In this document: in pieces, positions 8,653 through 16,394 of the stretch | Layout of the letters: every line of letters begins with the position of its first letter | How positions within the stretch are numbered: position 1 is the stretch's first letter | Notes under the pieces: generated by a model | Told to the model about the DNA's origin: nothing | What the model saw: the letters and a program-made list of their open reading frames with translations, nothing else | The model's database searches: none | Position numbers and translations under genes: made by a program | Assembly (NCBI RefSeq): GCF_900215245.1 | Contig: NZ_LT907842.1 | Coordinates: 5,828,001 to 5,892,000 of the forward strand | Direction of reading: 5' to 3' | Origin: Pseudomonas fluorescens | GTDB lineage: Bacteria; Pseudomonadota; Gammaproteobacteria; Pseudomonadales; Pseudomonadaceae | DNA length: 64,000 nt

Positions 8653-9930
8653 TCAGGACAGCAGCGAGTAGATCAATGCCGTAATCGCAACCAAGCCCAC
8701 TGCGGTGACAAACACGTTGGAGGCCTGCCCACGGTACTTGGCCATGGCCGGCACTTTACGGATCGCGTACATCGGCATCAGGAACAGGATCGACGCGATG
8801 ATCGGGCCGCCCAGTGTTTCGATCATGCCAAGGATGCTCGGGTTAAGCGTGGCGACGATCCAGCACACCACCAGCATGAACGCAGCGGTCATGCGGTCCA
8901 GCGCCTTGGCTGCCGGGCGGCGACCGGTTTTAAGCACCAGGCCCTTGAGGCCTTCGCTGGCACCGATGTAGTGGCCCAGGAATGACTTGGCAATCGCCAC
9001 GAATGCAATCAATGGCGCGGCGAAGGCGATGGTCGGGTTGTCGAAGTGGTTGGCCAGGTACGACAGGATCGACAGGTTCTGCGCTTTCGCTTCGGCCAAC
9101 TGCGCCGGCGACAGGGTCAGCACGCAGCTGAACACGAAGAACAGCACCATCACCACCATCAACAGGTGCGCACGGGACAGGATCTGCGAACTGCGCTCAT
9201 CGGCATTGGCGCCGTACTGGCGCTTCTGGTCAACCGCGAACGCCGAGATGATCGGCGAATGGTTGAACGAGAACACCATCACCGGAATCGCCAGCCACAG
9301 CGTGTTGAGCAACGCCGACGGCGCCGGCACCTCGCTGGCGGTGCTGAGGATGCCGCCGGTCCAATGCGGGACCAGGTACACCGCCAGGAACAGCAAGGCG
9401 ACGATAAACGGATAGACCATCAGGCTCATCGCCTTGACGATTACTTGTTCGCCGCAACGCACCACCGCCAACAACCCCAGAATCAGCACAAATGCCAGGA
9501 TCGCCCGCGGCGGCGGCAGGATGTGCAGTTGGTGTTCCATGAAGCTGCTGACGGTGTTGGTCAGCGCCACGCTGTAGATCAGCAGGATCGGGAAGATGGC
9601 AAAGAAGTACAACAAGGTGATCAACGCACCGGCTTTGAGCCCGAAATGCTCTTCAACCACGTCGGTAATGTCGGAACCTTCGCGGCCGGACAGTACGAAA
9701 CGGGTCAGCCCACGGTGGGCAAAGAAGGTCATCGGAAATGCCAGCAGCGCCAGGATCACCAGTGGCCAGAAGCCCCCCAGGCCCGCGTTGATCGGCAAAA
9801 ACAAAGTACCGGCGCCGATGGCGGTGCCGAACAGCCCAAGCATCCAGGTGGTGTCCTGGCGGCTCCAGCTTGTGAGGGTTGCAGGTGTCGTTGCATAGCG
9901 TTCGTCGACGCTATTGGCCTGATCATTCAT
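8653..9930 (-). CDS. HAAAP/SdaC-family amino-acid:H+ symporter (serine-type)
   Basis: The 425-residue polytopic membrane protein has about 11 segments. The N-terminal signature GTAIGAGTLFLPINAG is typical of the hydroxy/aromatic amino acid permease family, and a conserved VFSFNHSPIISAF loop supports a serine/threonine (SdaC/TdcC) branch. The start ATG at 9930 (MNDQANS) has GGAG 10 bases upstream; the in-frame ATGs further up (to 9954) lack a site. It is a single gene with its own terminator. The exact substrate is an inference from the family. Confidence 0.85.
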   Translation of the reverse strand: MNDQANSVDERYATTPATLTSWSRQDTTWMLGLFGTAIGAGTLFLPINAGLGGFWPLVILALLAFPMTFFAHRGLTRFVLSGREGSDITDVVEEHFGLKAGALITLLYFFAIFPILLIYSVALTNTVSSFMEHQLHILPPPRAILAFVLILGLLAVVRCGEQVIVKAMSLMVYPFIVALLFLAVYLVPHWTGGILSTASEVPAPSALLNTLWLAIPVMVFSFNHSPIISAFAVDQKRQYGANADERSSQILSRAHLLMVVMVLFFVFSCVLTLSPAQLAEAKAQNLSILSYLANHFDNPTIAFAAPLIAFVAIAKSFLGHYIGASEGLKGLVLKTGRRPAAKALDRMTAAFMLVVCWIVATLNPSILGMIETLGGPIIASILFLMPMYAIRKVPAMAKYRGQASNVFVTAVGLVAITALIYSLLS

Positions 9931-9965
9931 CCGGTCGGATCTCCGCATTTTCACGGCCGGGGCGA

Positions 9966-10010
9966 GTCAGAAAAACCTGACAGGCAGCGCCCCGACCATA
10001 ACAGGGGCGC
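9966..10010 (-). promoter_or_regulatory. Two hairpins in the transporter leader
   Basis: GCGCCCC (9987-9993) pairs with GGGGCGC (10004-10010), and GTCAG (9966-9970) with CTGAC (9977-9981), within 80 nt upstream of the transporter start. I see nothing else in the rest of the divergent gap 10011-10343 except an AT-rich stretch near 10210-10250 that may hold promoters. Confidence 0.4.
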
Positions 10011-10343
10011 GATTGTCCGGGATTCTTGTGAATAAGCAAAGACTTAGCAGAGGAATGGTTAGCCGCGGCAGGCGTGCACGGACAGCATTGGCTGCGGTTT
10101 GTGAACACTGAGGAGTCGCGTAAACACGGCACATACACAGCGCGCATCCCTTTAGGAGTTCGAGCTTTTCAAGAAATACCCTACAGCACGACAAGACACT
10201 GCCCGCATCTAAATTATATTTTCACTAAAACACCACTTTAACTGTTACAGGAACATTCATAGCCATTGAGCAAACTCAACCCGCCAACCTACTATCCGCC
10301 ACGCACTTGAGGTAAACACTTATTGAGTTCACTGGGGGTATAT

Positions 10344-10844
10344 ATGCGAAGACTCACTGTCGTATTTGCCGGTCTGCTTCTGGCAGGGATATTCAACCCG
10401 CCCAATAGTCATGCACAACCAGTAGAGCCTGAACGGGATATCCGCGCACTGGCGTCCTCGCCTCAATGGTTAACCACCAAGGTCTATATCGAGGGGGAAC
10501 CGGATAAAGACGTCAAGGCAAACTACCCCGGCGTGGTCGGCATATCGATGTGGGACGCTCAACGAAATCGCTATGAGTTCTTTTACACCGAGACCGGTCG
10601 ATCAAAATACGCGGATGGCGGTGGCGGGTATTTCCTGATCACGGGCGACAGGAAAACCCACATTCTGGTGCCTGACGTGGGACCTGTCAGAACGGTTGTC
10701 AGGCGCCTGGAAAAGCTGGACAACAGCGAATTCACCTACTCTCGGGAAGTACCACGCGACAGCGTAGCCAACCAGCCGACGGTTCGCATATATGTGGTGC
10801 ACGCCCCTTACAAAGGGCCCCTAAAGACAGCCATGTCCAACTAA
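10344..10844 (+). CDS. Exported DUF4822-like protein
   Basis: The 166-residue precursor has a signal peptide (MRRLTVVFAGLLLAGI..., predicted cut after SHA near residue 24). The mature part is one domain: SSPQWLTTKVY, PGVVGISMWD, YEFFYTETG, GGYFLITGDRKTHILVPD, FTYSREV and a closing VVHAPY. I recognise this order of motifs as DUF4822-like, a family described from Gram-positive and some Gram-negative secreted proteins. The start was chosen at ATG 10344 behind GGGGG; an upstream TTG would spoil the signal peptide. Function unknown; probably periplasmic. Confidence 0.65.
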   Translation: MRRLTVVFAGLLLAGIFNPPNSHAQPVEPERDIRALASSPQWLTTKVYIEGEPDKDVKANYPGVVGISMWDAQRNRYEFFYTETGRSKYADGGGGYFLITGDRKTHILVPDVGPVRTVVRRLEKLDNSEFTYSREVPRDSVANQPTVRIYVVHAPYKGPLKTAMSN

Positions 10845-10892
10845 CCAACTTCACGCGCCGCATTGAAATACCGGACTAACTCGTTCTATAAA

Positions 10893-10900
10893 AACAACAA
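10893..10900 (+). promoter_or_regulatory. Candidate Hfq/Crc CA motif
   Basis: AACAACAA matches the AANAANAA catabolite-repression motif and sits directly upstream of the AAGG ribosome-binding site of the next gene. Hfq-Crc bound there would block translation when preferred carbon sources are present. Confidence 0.45.
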
Positions 10901-10915
10901 ACAAGGTACCCAACC

Positions 10916-11362
10916 ATGAACATGCACATACCCGGCAAGTCACTGTTATTACCTGCTCTGCTTACGGCCCTCCTGCTTCCAGGCATGGTCATCGCACAAA
11001 CCGGGACAACTTCCAGCACCAAACACATTGCCGCCACGGCCGACAACGCCGTCATGTTGACCGTCTTCCTTAAACACGACCAGTCACGCCCGTTAAGTGC
11101 GTTGAAGACGCAACTGGCCCAGCAGGAATTTCACAAGGTATTCCCGCCCGCCGGCGTGGAAGTCGTCAGTTGGAATATCACCATGGGCATCGGACAGGTC
11201 ATCGTCCTGCGCCTTCCGGCCTCGCGCTTGGCTGAGGTCAATTTAGCAATCGAAAACACCGCCTGGGGCGTTTACAACACAGAATTTTTCCCCACCTATG
11301 ATTTCATGCCGATAGCACAGGCAGCGCAACTCAAGGCGCGGCAGGCTGACGCGACGCAATAG
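10916..11362 (+). CDS. Conserved exported protein of unknown function
   Basis: The 148-residue precursor has a signal peptide ending near residue 27 (GMVIAQ). The mature domain is conserved-looking: MLTVFLKHDQSRPL, PPAGVEVVSWNITMGIGQVIVLRLPA, NTAWGVYNTEFFPTYDF. The pattern beta-alpha-beta with 'MGIGQV' suggests a ferredoxin-like fold of about 85 residues. It resembles uncharacterised proteobacterial secreted proteins I have seen without a name. It lies 71 bases after the DUF4822-like gene on the same strand and may share its transcript; the CA motif before the start suggests carbon-source control. Confidence 0.6.
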   Translation: MNMHIPGKSLLLPALLTALLLPGMVIAQTGTTSSTKHIAATADNAVMLTVFLKHDQSRPLSALKTQLAQQEFHKVFPPAGVEVVSWNITMGIGQVIVLRLPASRLAEVNLAIENTAWGVYNTEFFPTYDFMPIAQAAQLKARQADATQ

Positions 11363-11459
11363 GCGTTCTCACGGCTGGACGGCTCTGCCTCGTGCGACAG
11401 ATGACTTGCTTAACGCCGTAAAAACCCCCATTAGCGTGCCAAAAGACTCGACGCCCCCG

Positions 11460-11489
11460 TTGACAGTCGCGCGCACACGCCAGCATGAT
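11460..11489 (+). promoter_or_regulatory. Sigma70-type promoter of the attenuator leader
   Basis: A perfect -35 TTGACA (11460-11465), an 18-base spacer and CATGAT (11484-11489) predict a start at about 11496, the A of the ATG of the small reading frame. Confidence 0.55.
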
Positions 11490-11495
11490 CGGGCC

Positions 11496-11579
11496 ATGAA
11501 CTTTACTCATCGCCCCCTCACCAGCACCACCACGACCGCTTATGGCGGGTCGTGCGGTTGCTGTGGGTGCGTGAACTAG
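11496..11579 (+). CDS. Candidate 27-residue Thr/Cys-rich leader peptide
   Basis: This reading frame was found by reading the gap. Residues 9-14 are TSTTTT and the tail is SCGCCGCVN, giving six Thr and four Cys in 27 codons. The predicted transcription start coincides with its ATG, so it would be translated leaderless; no ribosome-binding site is needed or seen. Inside it, CACGACC (about 11531) can pair with GGTCGTG just before the Cys codons. A terminator follows 20 bases after its stop, then the hydrolase gene. This is the layout of transcriptional attenuators such as thr or trp leaders. Evidence is positional only; it could be chance. Confidence 0.45.
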   Translation: MNFTHRPLTSTTTTAYGGSCGCCGCVN

Positions 11580-11599
11580 AGCCCCCCAGAAACAACCCA

Positions 11600-11630
11600 A
11601 GGCCCCGCCAGTAATGGACGGGGCCTTTTT
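11600..11630 (+). terminator. Terminator between leader peptide and hydrolase (possible attenuator)
   Basis: AGGCCCCG...CGGGGCCT with a short loop and a run of T lies 38 bases before the start of the next gene and on its strand. It therefore sits in the right place for an attenuator rather than only as the end of the gene at 11362. Confidence 0.8.
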
Positions 11631-11667
11631 ATTGCTCCGCCCGCTGGCCACTGCAAGGAGCAAGACC

Positions 11668-12195
11668 ATGGCAAACGCCCTGCTGATTATCGATATGCAA
11701 ACCGGTTTATACGATGGGCCGGAGAAACCCTTCGAGCGCGAACGGGTGCTCGACACCATCAACCACCTTATTCATCGCGCCCGCAGCGCCAACGCAGCGA
11801 TCTTTGTTGCCCGGCACACTGGCCCGGCAGGCTCGCCGATTGAAGCCGGCAGTCCGCTCTGGCAGCTGTGGCACGGCCTGGACGTCGACGAAGCGCGCGA
11901 CCACCTGTTCAATAAAACCCGGCCCAGTTGCTTCCTGGGGACCGATCTGGCGAATCAGTTGGCCGCCGCGCAGGTCAATGAGCTGGTGATTGTCGGGATG
12001 AAGACCCAGTTCTGCATCGACACCACTTGCCGAGTGGCGGCGGAGCTGGGGTTTTCGGTGGTATTGCCGCAGGACGGCCATACTTGCATGGACACGCCGG
12101 CGTTGTCGGCCGAGGCGATCATCGCGCATCACAATGCGACCTTGGCCGGGGCATTCGTGAAGCGGGTGACAGCGCAGACTATTGAGTTCCAGTGA
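11668..12195 (+). CDS. Isochorismatase-fold cysteine hydrolase
   Basis: The 175-residue single-domain enzyme belongs to the isochorismatase/nicotinamidase superfamily. The catalytic triad is visible as Asp9 (LLIIDMQ), Lys83 (FNKTRPS) and Cys116 (TQFCIDTTCR). The start ATG 11668 follows AAGGAG with 7-base spacing; an upstream in-frame ATG overlaps the terminator. The substrate cannot be assigned; relatives hydrolyse amides such as nicotinamide, N-carbamoylsarcosine or ureidoacrylate, or the vinyl ether isochorismate. The candidate attenuator upstream suggests control by an amino-acid or sulfur signal. Confidence 0.88.
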   Translation: MANALLIIDMQTGLYDGPEKPFERERVLDTINHLIHRARSANAAIFVARHTGPAGSPIEAGSPLWQLWHGLDVDEARDHLFNKTRPSCFLGTDLANQLAAAQVNELVIVGMKTQFCIDTTCRVAAELGFSVVLPQDGHTCMDTPALSAEAIIAHHNATLAGAFVKRVTAQTIEFQ

Positions 12196-12216
12196 TACCA
12201 AGGCGGGATTTTTTGT

Positions 12217-12237
12217 GACTGAACAAAACGTTCTGTC
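12217..12237 (+). promoter_or_regulatory. 21-bp palindrome, TetR/AcrR-like operator candidate
   Basis: The arms GACTGAAC and GTTCTGTC match at 7 of 8 positions around AAAAC. It lies 52 bases before the dehydrogenase start. Neither adjacent gene encodes a regulator. Confidence 0.4.
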
Positions 12238-12288
12238 TTACAAATCGCGCATACTTATCCTCTCAAACCCTTCAGGAAGAGCCTTCCG

Positions 12289-13239
12289 ATGCCCACCACT
12301 GTTCTGGTCCTGGTTGAAACCATAAACGAATACCTGCAAATCATTGAGAGCAACGACTTTCATGTGATTCTGGCGCCGACGCCAGCCGAGCGCGCCCAGG
12401 CGATCAAGGCTCATGGTGGGCAGATCAAGGCGGTGCTGACCCGTGGGCCGTTGGGCTTGTATGCCGAGGAAATCGCTGCGCTGCCGCTGCTGGAGATCAT
12501 CTGCGTGATCGGCGCCGGCTACGAGCATGTGGACCTGCAGGCGGCGAGCAATCGCGGGATTGTTGTGACCAACGGCGCGGGCGTGAACGCACCGTCGGTG
12601 GCCGACCACGCCATGGCGTTGCTGCTCTCGCTGGTGCGCGGCATTCCGCAAACGGATGCCGCTGTGCGGCGCAGCGAATGGCCGAAGGTGATGCGCCCTT
12701 CCCTGGGCGGCAAACACCTGGGCATTCTCGGCCTTGGCGCGGTGGGCATGGAAATCGCCAAGCGCGCCGCCCTCGGGTTCGGCATGGAGGTGAGTTACCA
12801 CAACCGCCAGCCCCGCGATGACGTCGACTACACCTATTGCGCAACGGCCGTGGAGCTTGCGCGCACATCGGACTTCCTGATCCTGGCGACACCCGGCGGC
12901 GCAAGCACCCGTCACCTGATTGATCGCCACGCCCTGGACGCCCTCGGCCCGCACGGTTACCTGGTGAACATCGGGCGCGGCAGTGTGGTCGTGACCGCAG
13001 ACCTGGTGGCCGCCCTGGAGCAGCGGCGTATCGGCGGCGCCGCGCTAGACGTGTTTGACGATGAGCCAAAAGTGCCCGACGCCCTCAAACGCCTGAGCAA
13101 CACCGTGCTCACCTCCCATGTGGCCGGGCTGTCGCCGGAAGCGGCCCATGACACCGTGCAGCGCGTGGCCGACAACCTGGTGGAATACTTCGCGGGCCGC
13201 CCCGTGCTGACCCCCGTTACCTTGCCACCACGCAACTAG
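12289..13239 (+). CDS. D-isomer-specific 2-hydroxyacid dehydrogenase
   Basis: The 316-residue protein has the two-domain fold of GhrB/hydroxypyruvate reductase relatives. The NAD(P)-binding loop GLGAVG is at residues 148-153. The catalytic triad is Arg230 (NIGRGSVV), Glu259 (DDEP) and His277 (TSHVAG). It probably reduces glyoxylate, hydroxypyruvate or a related 2-ketoacid; the substrate is unproven. Cofactor preference is also open: the residue pattern after the second beta strand (YHNRQP, with Arg) hints at NADPH. ATG 12289 lies behind CAGGAAGAG. Single gene with a palindromic operator candidate upstream. Confidence 0.88.
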   Translation: MPTTVLVLVETINEYLQIIESNDFHVILAPTPAERAQAIKAHGGQIKAVLTRGPLGLYAEEIAALPLLEIICVIGAGYEHVDLQAASNRGIVVTNGAGVNAPSVADHAMALLLSLVRGIPQTDAAVRRSEWPKVMRPSLGGKHLGILGLGAVGMEIAKRAALGFGMEVSYHNRQPRDDVDYTYCATAVELARTSDFLILATPGGASTRHLIDRHALDALGPHGYLVNIGRGSVVVTADLVAALEQRRIGGAALDVFDDEPKVPDALKRLSNTVLTSHVAGLSPEAAHDTVQRVADNLVEYFAGRPVLTPVTLPPRN

Positions 13240-13329
13240 TAGCGATTAGCCAGCGCCTGCGCAAAACCTGACTACACTGTTGGCGGGGATGCTCAGGACG
13301 TCGGTGCATGACCGGCGAAGGAACGCACA

Positions 13330-15186
13330 ATGTTTGGCCATGGACTCGGCCCGGCCCGCCAACGCGGGGCCATCGGTCTGGTGGGCGCAGTGACCCTTGG
13401 GATCGCATTGTTGTTTGTGTTGCTGGTGGTCGACAGCGGTCGTTTGTACCTGGAGAAGCGCAAGTTACAACGTGTGGCCGATACCGCGGCACTGGAAGCG
13501 GTGAGCCGCGGCGGCACCTGCGCTGCGCCGAATAACAATGCCGCGCAATTTGCCACGCAAAGCGCGGAACGCAACAACTTCAAGGTCGATGCCGATCGCA
13601 CGCTGGCAATCGCCTGCGGCACCCTGGCCACAGGGGCAGACTTCATGCGCACCTTCAGCGCCGACCCCACCAAGGCCGACGCCATCCGGGTCATCGCCAC
13701 CCATCGCGTCGCCACCAGCATCGGCGACGCCATCCACACATTATTCTCGGCGCGAACCCTCAGCCAGACCTCGCTTTTGAGCGCCACGGCGGTCGCCGCC
13801 GCACCCGCGCCGCCTGTGGCGACGCTGACCGTTCGCAGTACCTTGTTGACGGTGGACAGCACCAAATCGGCGGCACTCAACGGCTTGATCGGCGGCTTGC
13901 TGGGGGGCAAATTGCAGATCGATGCAGTGGGCTGGAAAGGCTTGATCAACACCGACATCAGCTTGCTCAGCTATCTGGACGCGTTGGCCATCCGCCTCAA
14001 CGTCAGCGCCGGCAACTACGACCAGTTGCTCAAGACCGACGCGACCGTCGGCCAGTTGATCCAGGCCGCCATCGATGTGCTCAAGCTGGGCGGTAATGCA
14101 GTCCAGGTGGTGATCAATAACCTCGAAGCAATCAAACTGATTGCCCCAGGCACGCAGATCCTGCACCTGGGCGACCTGATCAATATACAAAACGGCACGG
14201 ACAAGAGCGCCCTGGACGTCAACCTGCAACTGTTCAACCTGATTCAGGGTTTTGTGCAGCTGTCCAACAAAGCCAGCGCGGTGGCCGTCGAGTTGCCGGT
14301 GGACGTACTGGGGCTGCTGAATATCACGGTGAAGACACGTGTCATCGAACCCGCGCAAATTTCTGCGATTGGCAACCCGCAGTTGATCGACACCCAGCCG
14401 ATTTTTGTGCGGACCGCGCAAGTCCGCACCTGGATTTCCTTGAAGTTGCCCGTCATCGACGTGCTCAACAAAGTGATCGGTCTGGTCACCGATGTGGTGG
14501 GCTTGCTGCTGGGCAGCTCACTCGATCCGGTGCCGGGCACGCAAATCGACATCGCCCTCGAAGCTGCCAGCGGGAGCAGTTACGTCACCGGCTACCGCTG
14601 CAACGGCCCCGCCGACAAATCATTGGCCGTGACAGGCAGCACGTCGGCGGTGAGATTGATGGTGGGCCAGATAGATCCGAAAAACCTGTTCTCCTCCACC
14701 GAAACCCTCAAAGTCGACGACTTTGCGCTGCTCGACCTCGGCGTCAAAAAATGCAGCCGGGGCGTGTGCGAGCCCAGGCAACCCTACGCAGTCGGCGGCC
14801 TCAGCCTGAGGGTCGACAGCAGCGTGGCCAAGACCACCCGCGACCATGTCTACGTGGCGCCTGCGGAGGTGAAGCAGCCGCCGAGCTATTACAGCTTCAG
14901 TTCCACTAACGTCATCGGCAGCCTGAGCAACACCCTCAACGGTATCCGGTTAACCAGCCACACACCGACGCTCGACGGGTTGCTAGGCTTAGTGCTCGGC
15001 CTGGTGGTCGGCATACTGACCGAGGTGCTGAACCTGCTCAGCGGTGTCATTTCAAGCGTGCTCAGCCCATTGCTCGACCCACTGGTCAACAGCCTGCTCG
15101 CCGGCCTGGGCATCGACCTGGCAAAAGTCGAAATAGGTGCCAACCTGTCCTGCAACCCCGGTGGCCGGGCGATGCTGGTGATTTGA
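13330..15186 (+). CDS. TadG-like (TadE/G, DUF2134-type) membrane-anchored protein
   Basis: The 618-residue protein opens with the Tad_N module: a short basic stretch, RQRGAIG, one membrane segment (residues 15-38), then DSGRLYLEKRKLQRVADTAALEAVSRGG, the standard pseudopilin-like anchor of TadG proteins. The long remainder is periplasmic. Several hydrophobic Gly/Leu/Val-rich repeats (GLIGGLLGG, VIGLVTDVVGLLLGS, LVLGLVVGILTEVLNLLSG) and Cys pairs occur near the C-terminus. TadG normally works with a Tad/Flp pilus cluster, but none is present here, so this is an orphan. ATG 13330 follows GAAGGA. Confidence 0.75.
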   Translation: MFGHGLGPARQRGAIGLVGAVTLGIALLFVLLVVDSGRLYLEKRKLQRVADTAALEAVSRGGTCAAPNNNAAQFATQSAERNNFKVDADRTLAIACGTLATGADFMRTFSADPTKADAIRVIATHRVATSIGDAIHTLFSARTLSQTSLLSATAVAAAPAPPVATLTVRSTLLTVDSTKSAALNGLIGGLLGGKLQIDAVGWKGLINTDISLLSYLDALAIRLNVSAGNYDQLLKTDATVGQLIQAAIDVLKLGGNAVQVVINNLEAIKLIAPGTQILHLGDLINIQNGTDKSALDVNLQLFNLIQGFVQLSNKASAVAVELPVDVLGLLNITVKTRVIEPAQISAIGNPQLIDTQPIFVRTAQVRTWISLKLPVIDVLNKVIGLVTDVVGLLLGSSLDPVPGTQIDIALEAASGSSYVTGYRCNGPADKSLAVTGSTSAVRLMVGQIDPKNLFSSTETLKVDDFALLDLGVKKCSRGVCEPRQPYAVGGLSLRVDSSVAKTTRDHVYVAPAEVKQPPSYYSFSSTNVIGSLSNTLNGIRLTSHTPTLDGLLGLVLGLVVGILTEVLNLLSGVISSVLSPLLDPLVNSLLAGLGIDLAKVEIGANLSCNPGGRAMLVI

Positions 15187-15316
15187 ACACATCAAGCCCG
15201 CTGATCATCATCCAACACGCTAACCTATTAAGCCGCCCCGACCTTGTCGCTGGGCGGCGGTGCGCATTAGATTAGCCAATAGTCCAAGGCCTTTAGAATA
15301 AGCAGAAGGGATAAGC

Positions 15317-16384
15317 ATGGCGCTTAACGACCAATCGACCCAGATTCGCCCAGGCGAAGAACTTGATGCCAGCCTGATCGATCCCTACCTCAAGGCCCAC
15401 ATTCCGGGCTTGAGCGGCGCGGTTAACATCAGCCAGTTCCCCGGTGGCGCGTCGAACCTGACTTACCTGCTCGAATACCCAGGCCAGGAATTCGTGCTGC
15501 GGCGCCCGCCGTTTGGCCACAAGGCCAAGTCTGCCCATGACATGGGCCGCGAGTACCGCATTCTCAACCAGCTGAAAGACGGCTTTCCCTATTGCCCCAA
15601 AGCCTATGTGCATTGCACCGATGAGTCGGTGATCGGCGCCGAGTTCTATGTAATGGAACGGGTCAACGGGATTATTCTGCGCTCCGACCTGCCGCCTGAG
15701 CTGGGCCTGGATGCGGCCAGGACCGAAGCCCTGTGCAAAAGCTTTATCGACAAGTTCGTTGAACTGCACCAGGTCGATTACAGCGCCTGCGGCCTGGCCG
15801 ACCTGGGCAAGCCTGAAGGCTACGTAGAGCGCCAGATTCGCGGCTGGAGCGACCGCTACGAAAAAGCCCTGACCCCCGATGCCCCAAGCTGGGAAGCGGT
15901 GCGTGCATGGCTCAACGACAAGATGCCGGCCGACCACCCCACCTCCAGCATCGTGCACAACGACTACCGCTTCGACAATGTGATCCTCGACCCCGACAAC
16001 CCGATGCAAATCATCGGCGTGCTCGACTGGGAACTGACCACGTTGGGCGACCCGCTGATGGATTTGGGCAACACCCTCGCCTACTGGATCGAAGCCGCTG
16101 ACCCGGCGCCCGTGCAACTGATGCGCCGCCAGCCGAGCAACGCACCCGGCATGCTCACGCGCCGTCAGTTCGTCGATTACTACGCCGAGCGCGCCGGCAT
16201 CCGGATCGACAATTTCGATTTCTACTACACCTACGGCCTGTTCCGTCTGGCCGGTATCGTGCAGCAGATCTATTACCGTTTTTTCCACGGCCAAACCCAG
16301 GACAAACGCTTTGCGCAGTTCATTCATATGAACAAGCTGCTGGAGCAAATGAGCCTGAATGTCATCGACAAATCCGCCCTCTGA
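15317..16384 (+). CDS. APH-type phosphotransferase (ACAD10-like)
   Basis: The 355-residue kinase-fold protein belongs to the aminoglycoside/choline phosphotransferase superfamily. Motifs: FPGGASNLTYLLEY (nucleotide loop), FVLRRPP (Lys replaced by Arg in this subfamily), the catalytic loop VHNDYRFDNVILD and the metal site VLDWELTTLGDP. The close relatives are the APH-like domains linked to acyl-CoA dehydrogenases, recently tied to 4-hydroxy-acid phosphorylation. The SDR gene 10 bases downstream is therefore a likely partner in breaking down hydroxylated acids; that is inference. ATG 15317 is preceded by AGAAGGGATAAGC. Confidence 0.85.
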   Translation: MALNDQSTQIRPGEELDASLIDPYLKAHIPGLSGAVNISQFPGGASNLTYLLEYPGQEFVLRRPPFGHKAKSAHDMGREYRILNQLKDGFPYCPKAYVHCTDESVIGAEFYVMERVNGIILRSDLPPELGLDAARTEALCKSFIDKFVELHQVDYSACGLADLGKPEGYVERQIRGWSDRYEKALTPDAPSWEAVRAWLNDKMPADHPTSSIVHNDYRFDNVILDPDNPMQIIGVLDWELTTLGDPLMDLGNTLAYWIEAADPAPVQLMRRQPSNAPGMLTRRQFVDYYAERAGIRIDNFDFYYTYGLFRLAGIVQQIYYRFFHGQTQDKRFAQFIHMNKLLEQMSLNVIDKSAL

Positions 16385-16394
16385 AGGAAACCTT

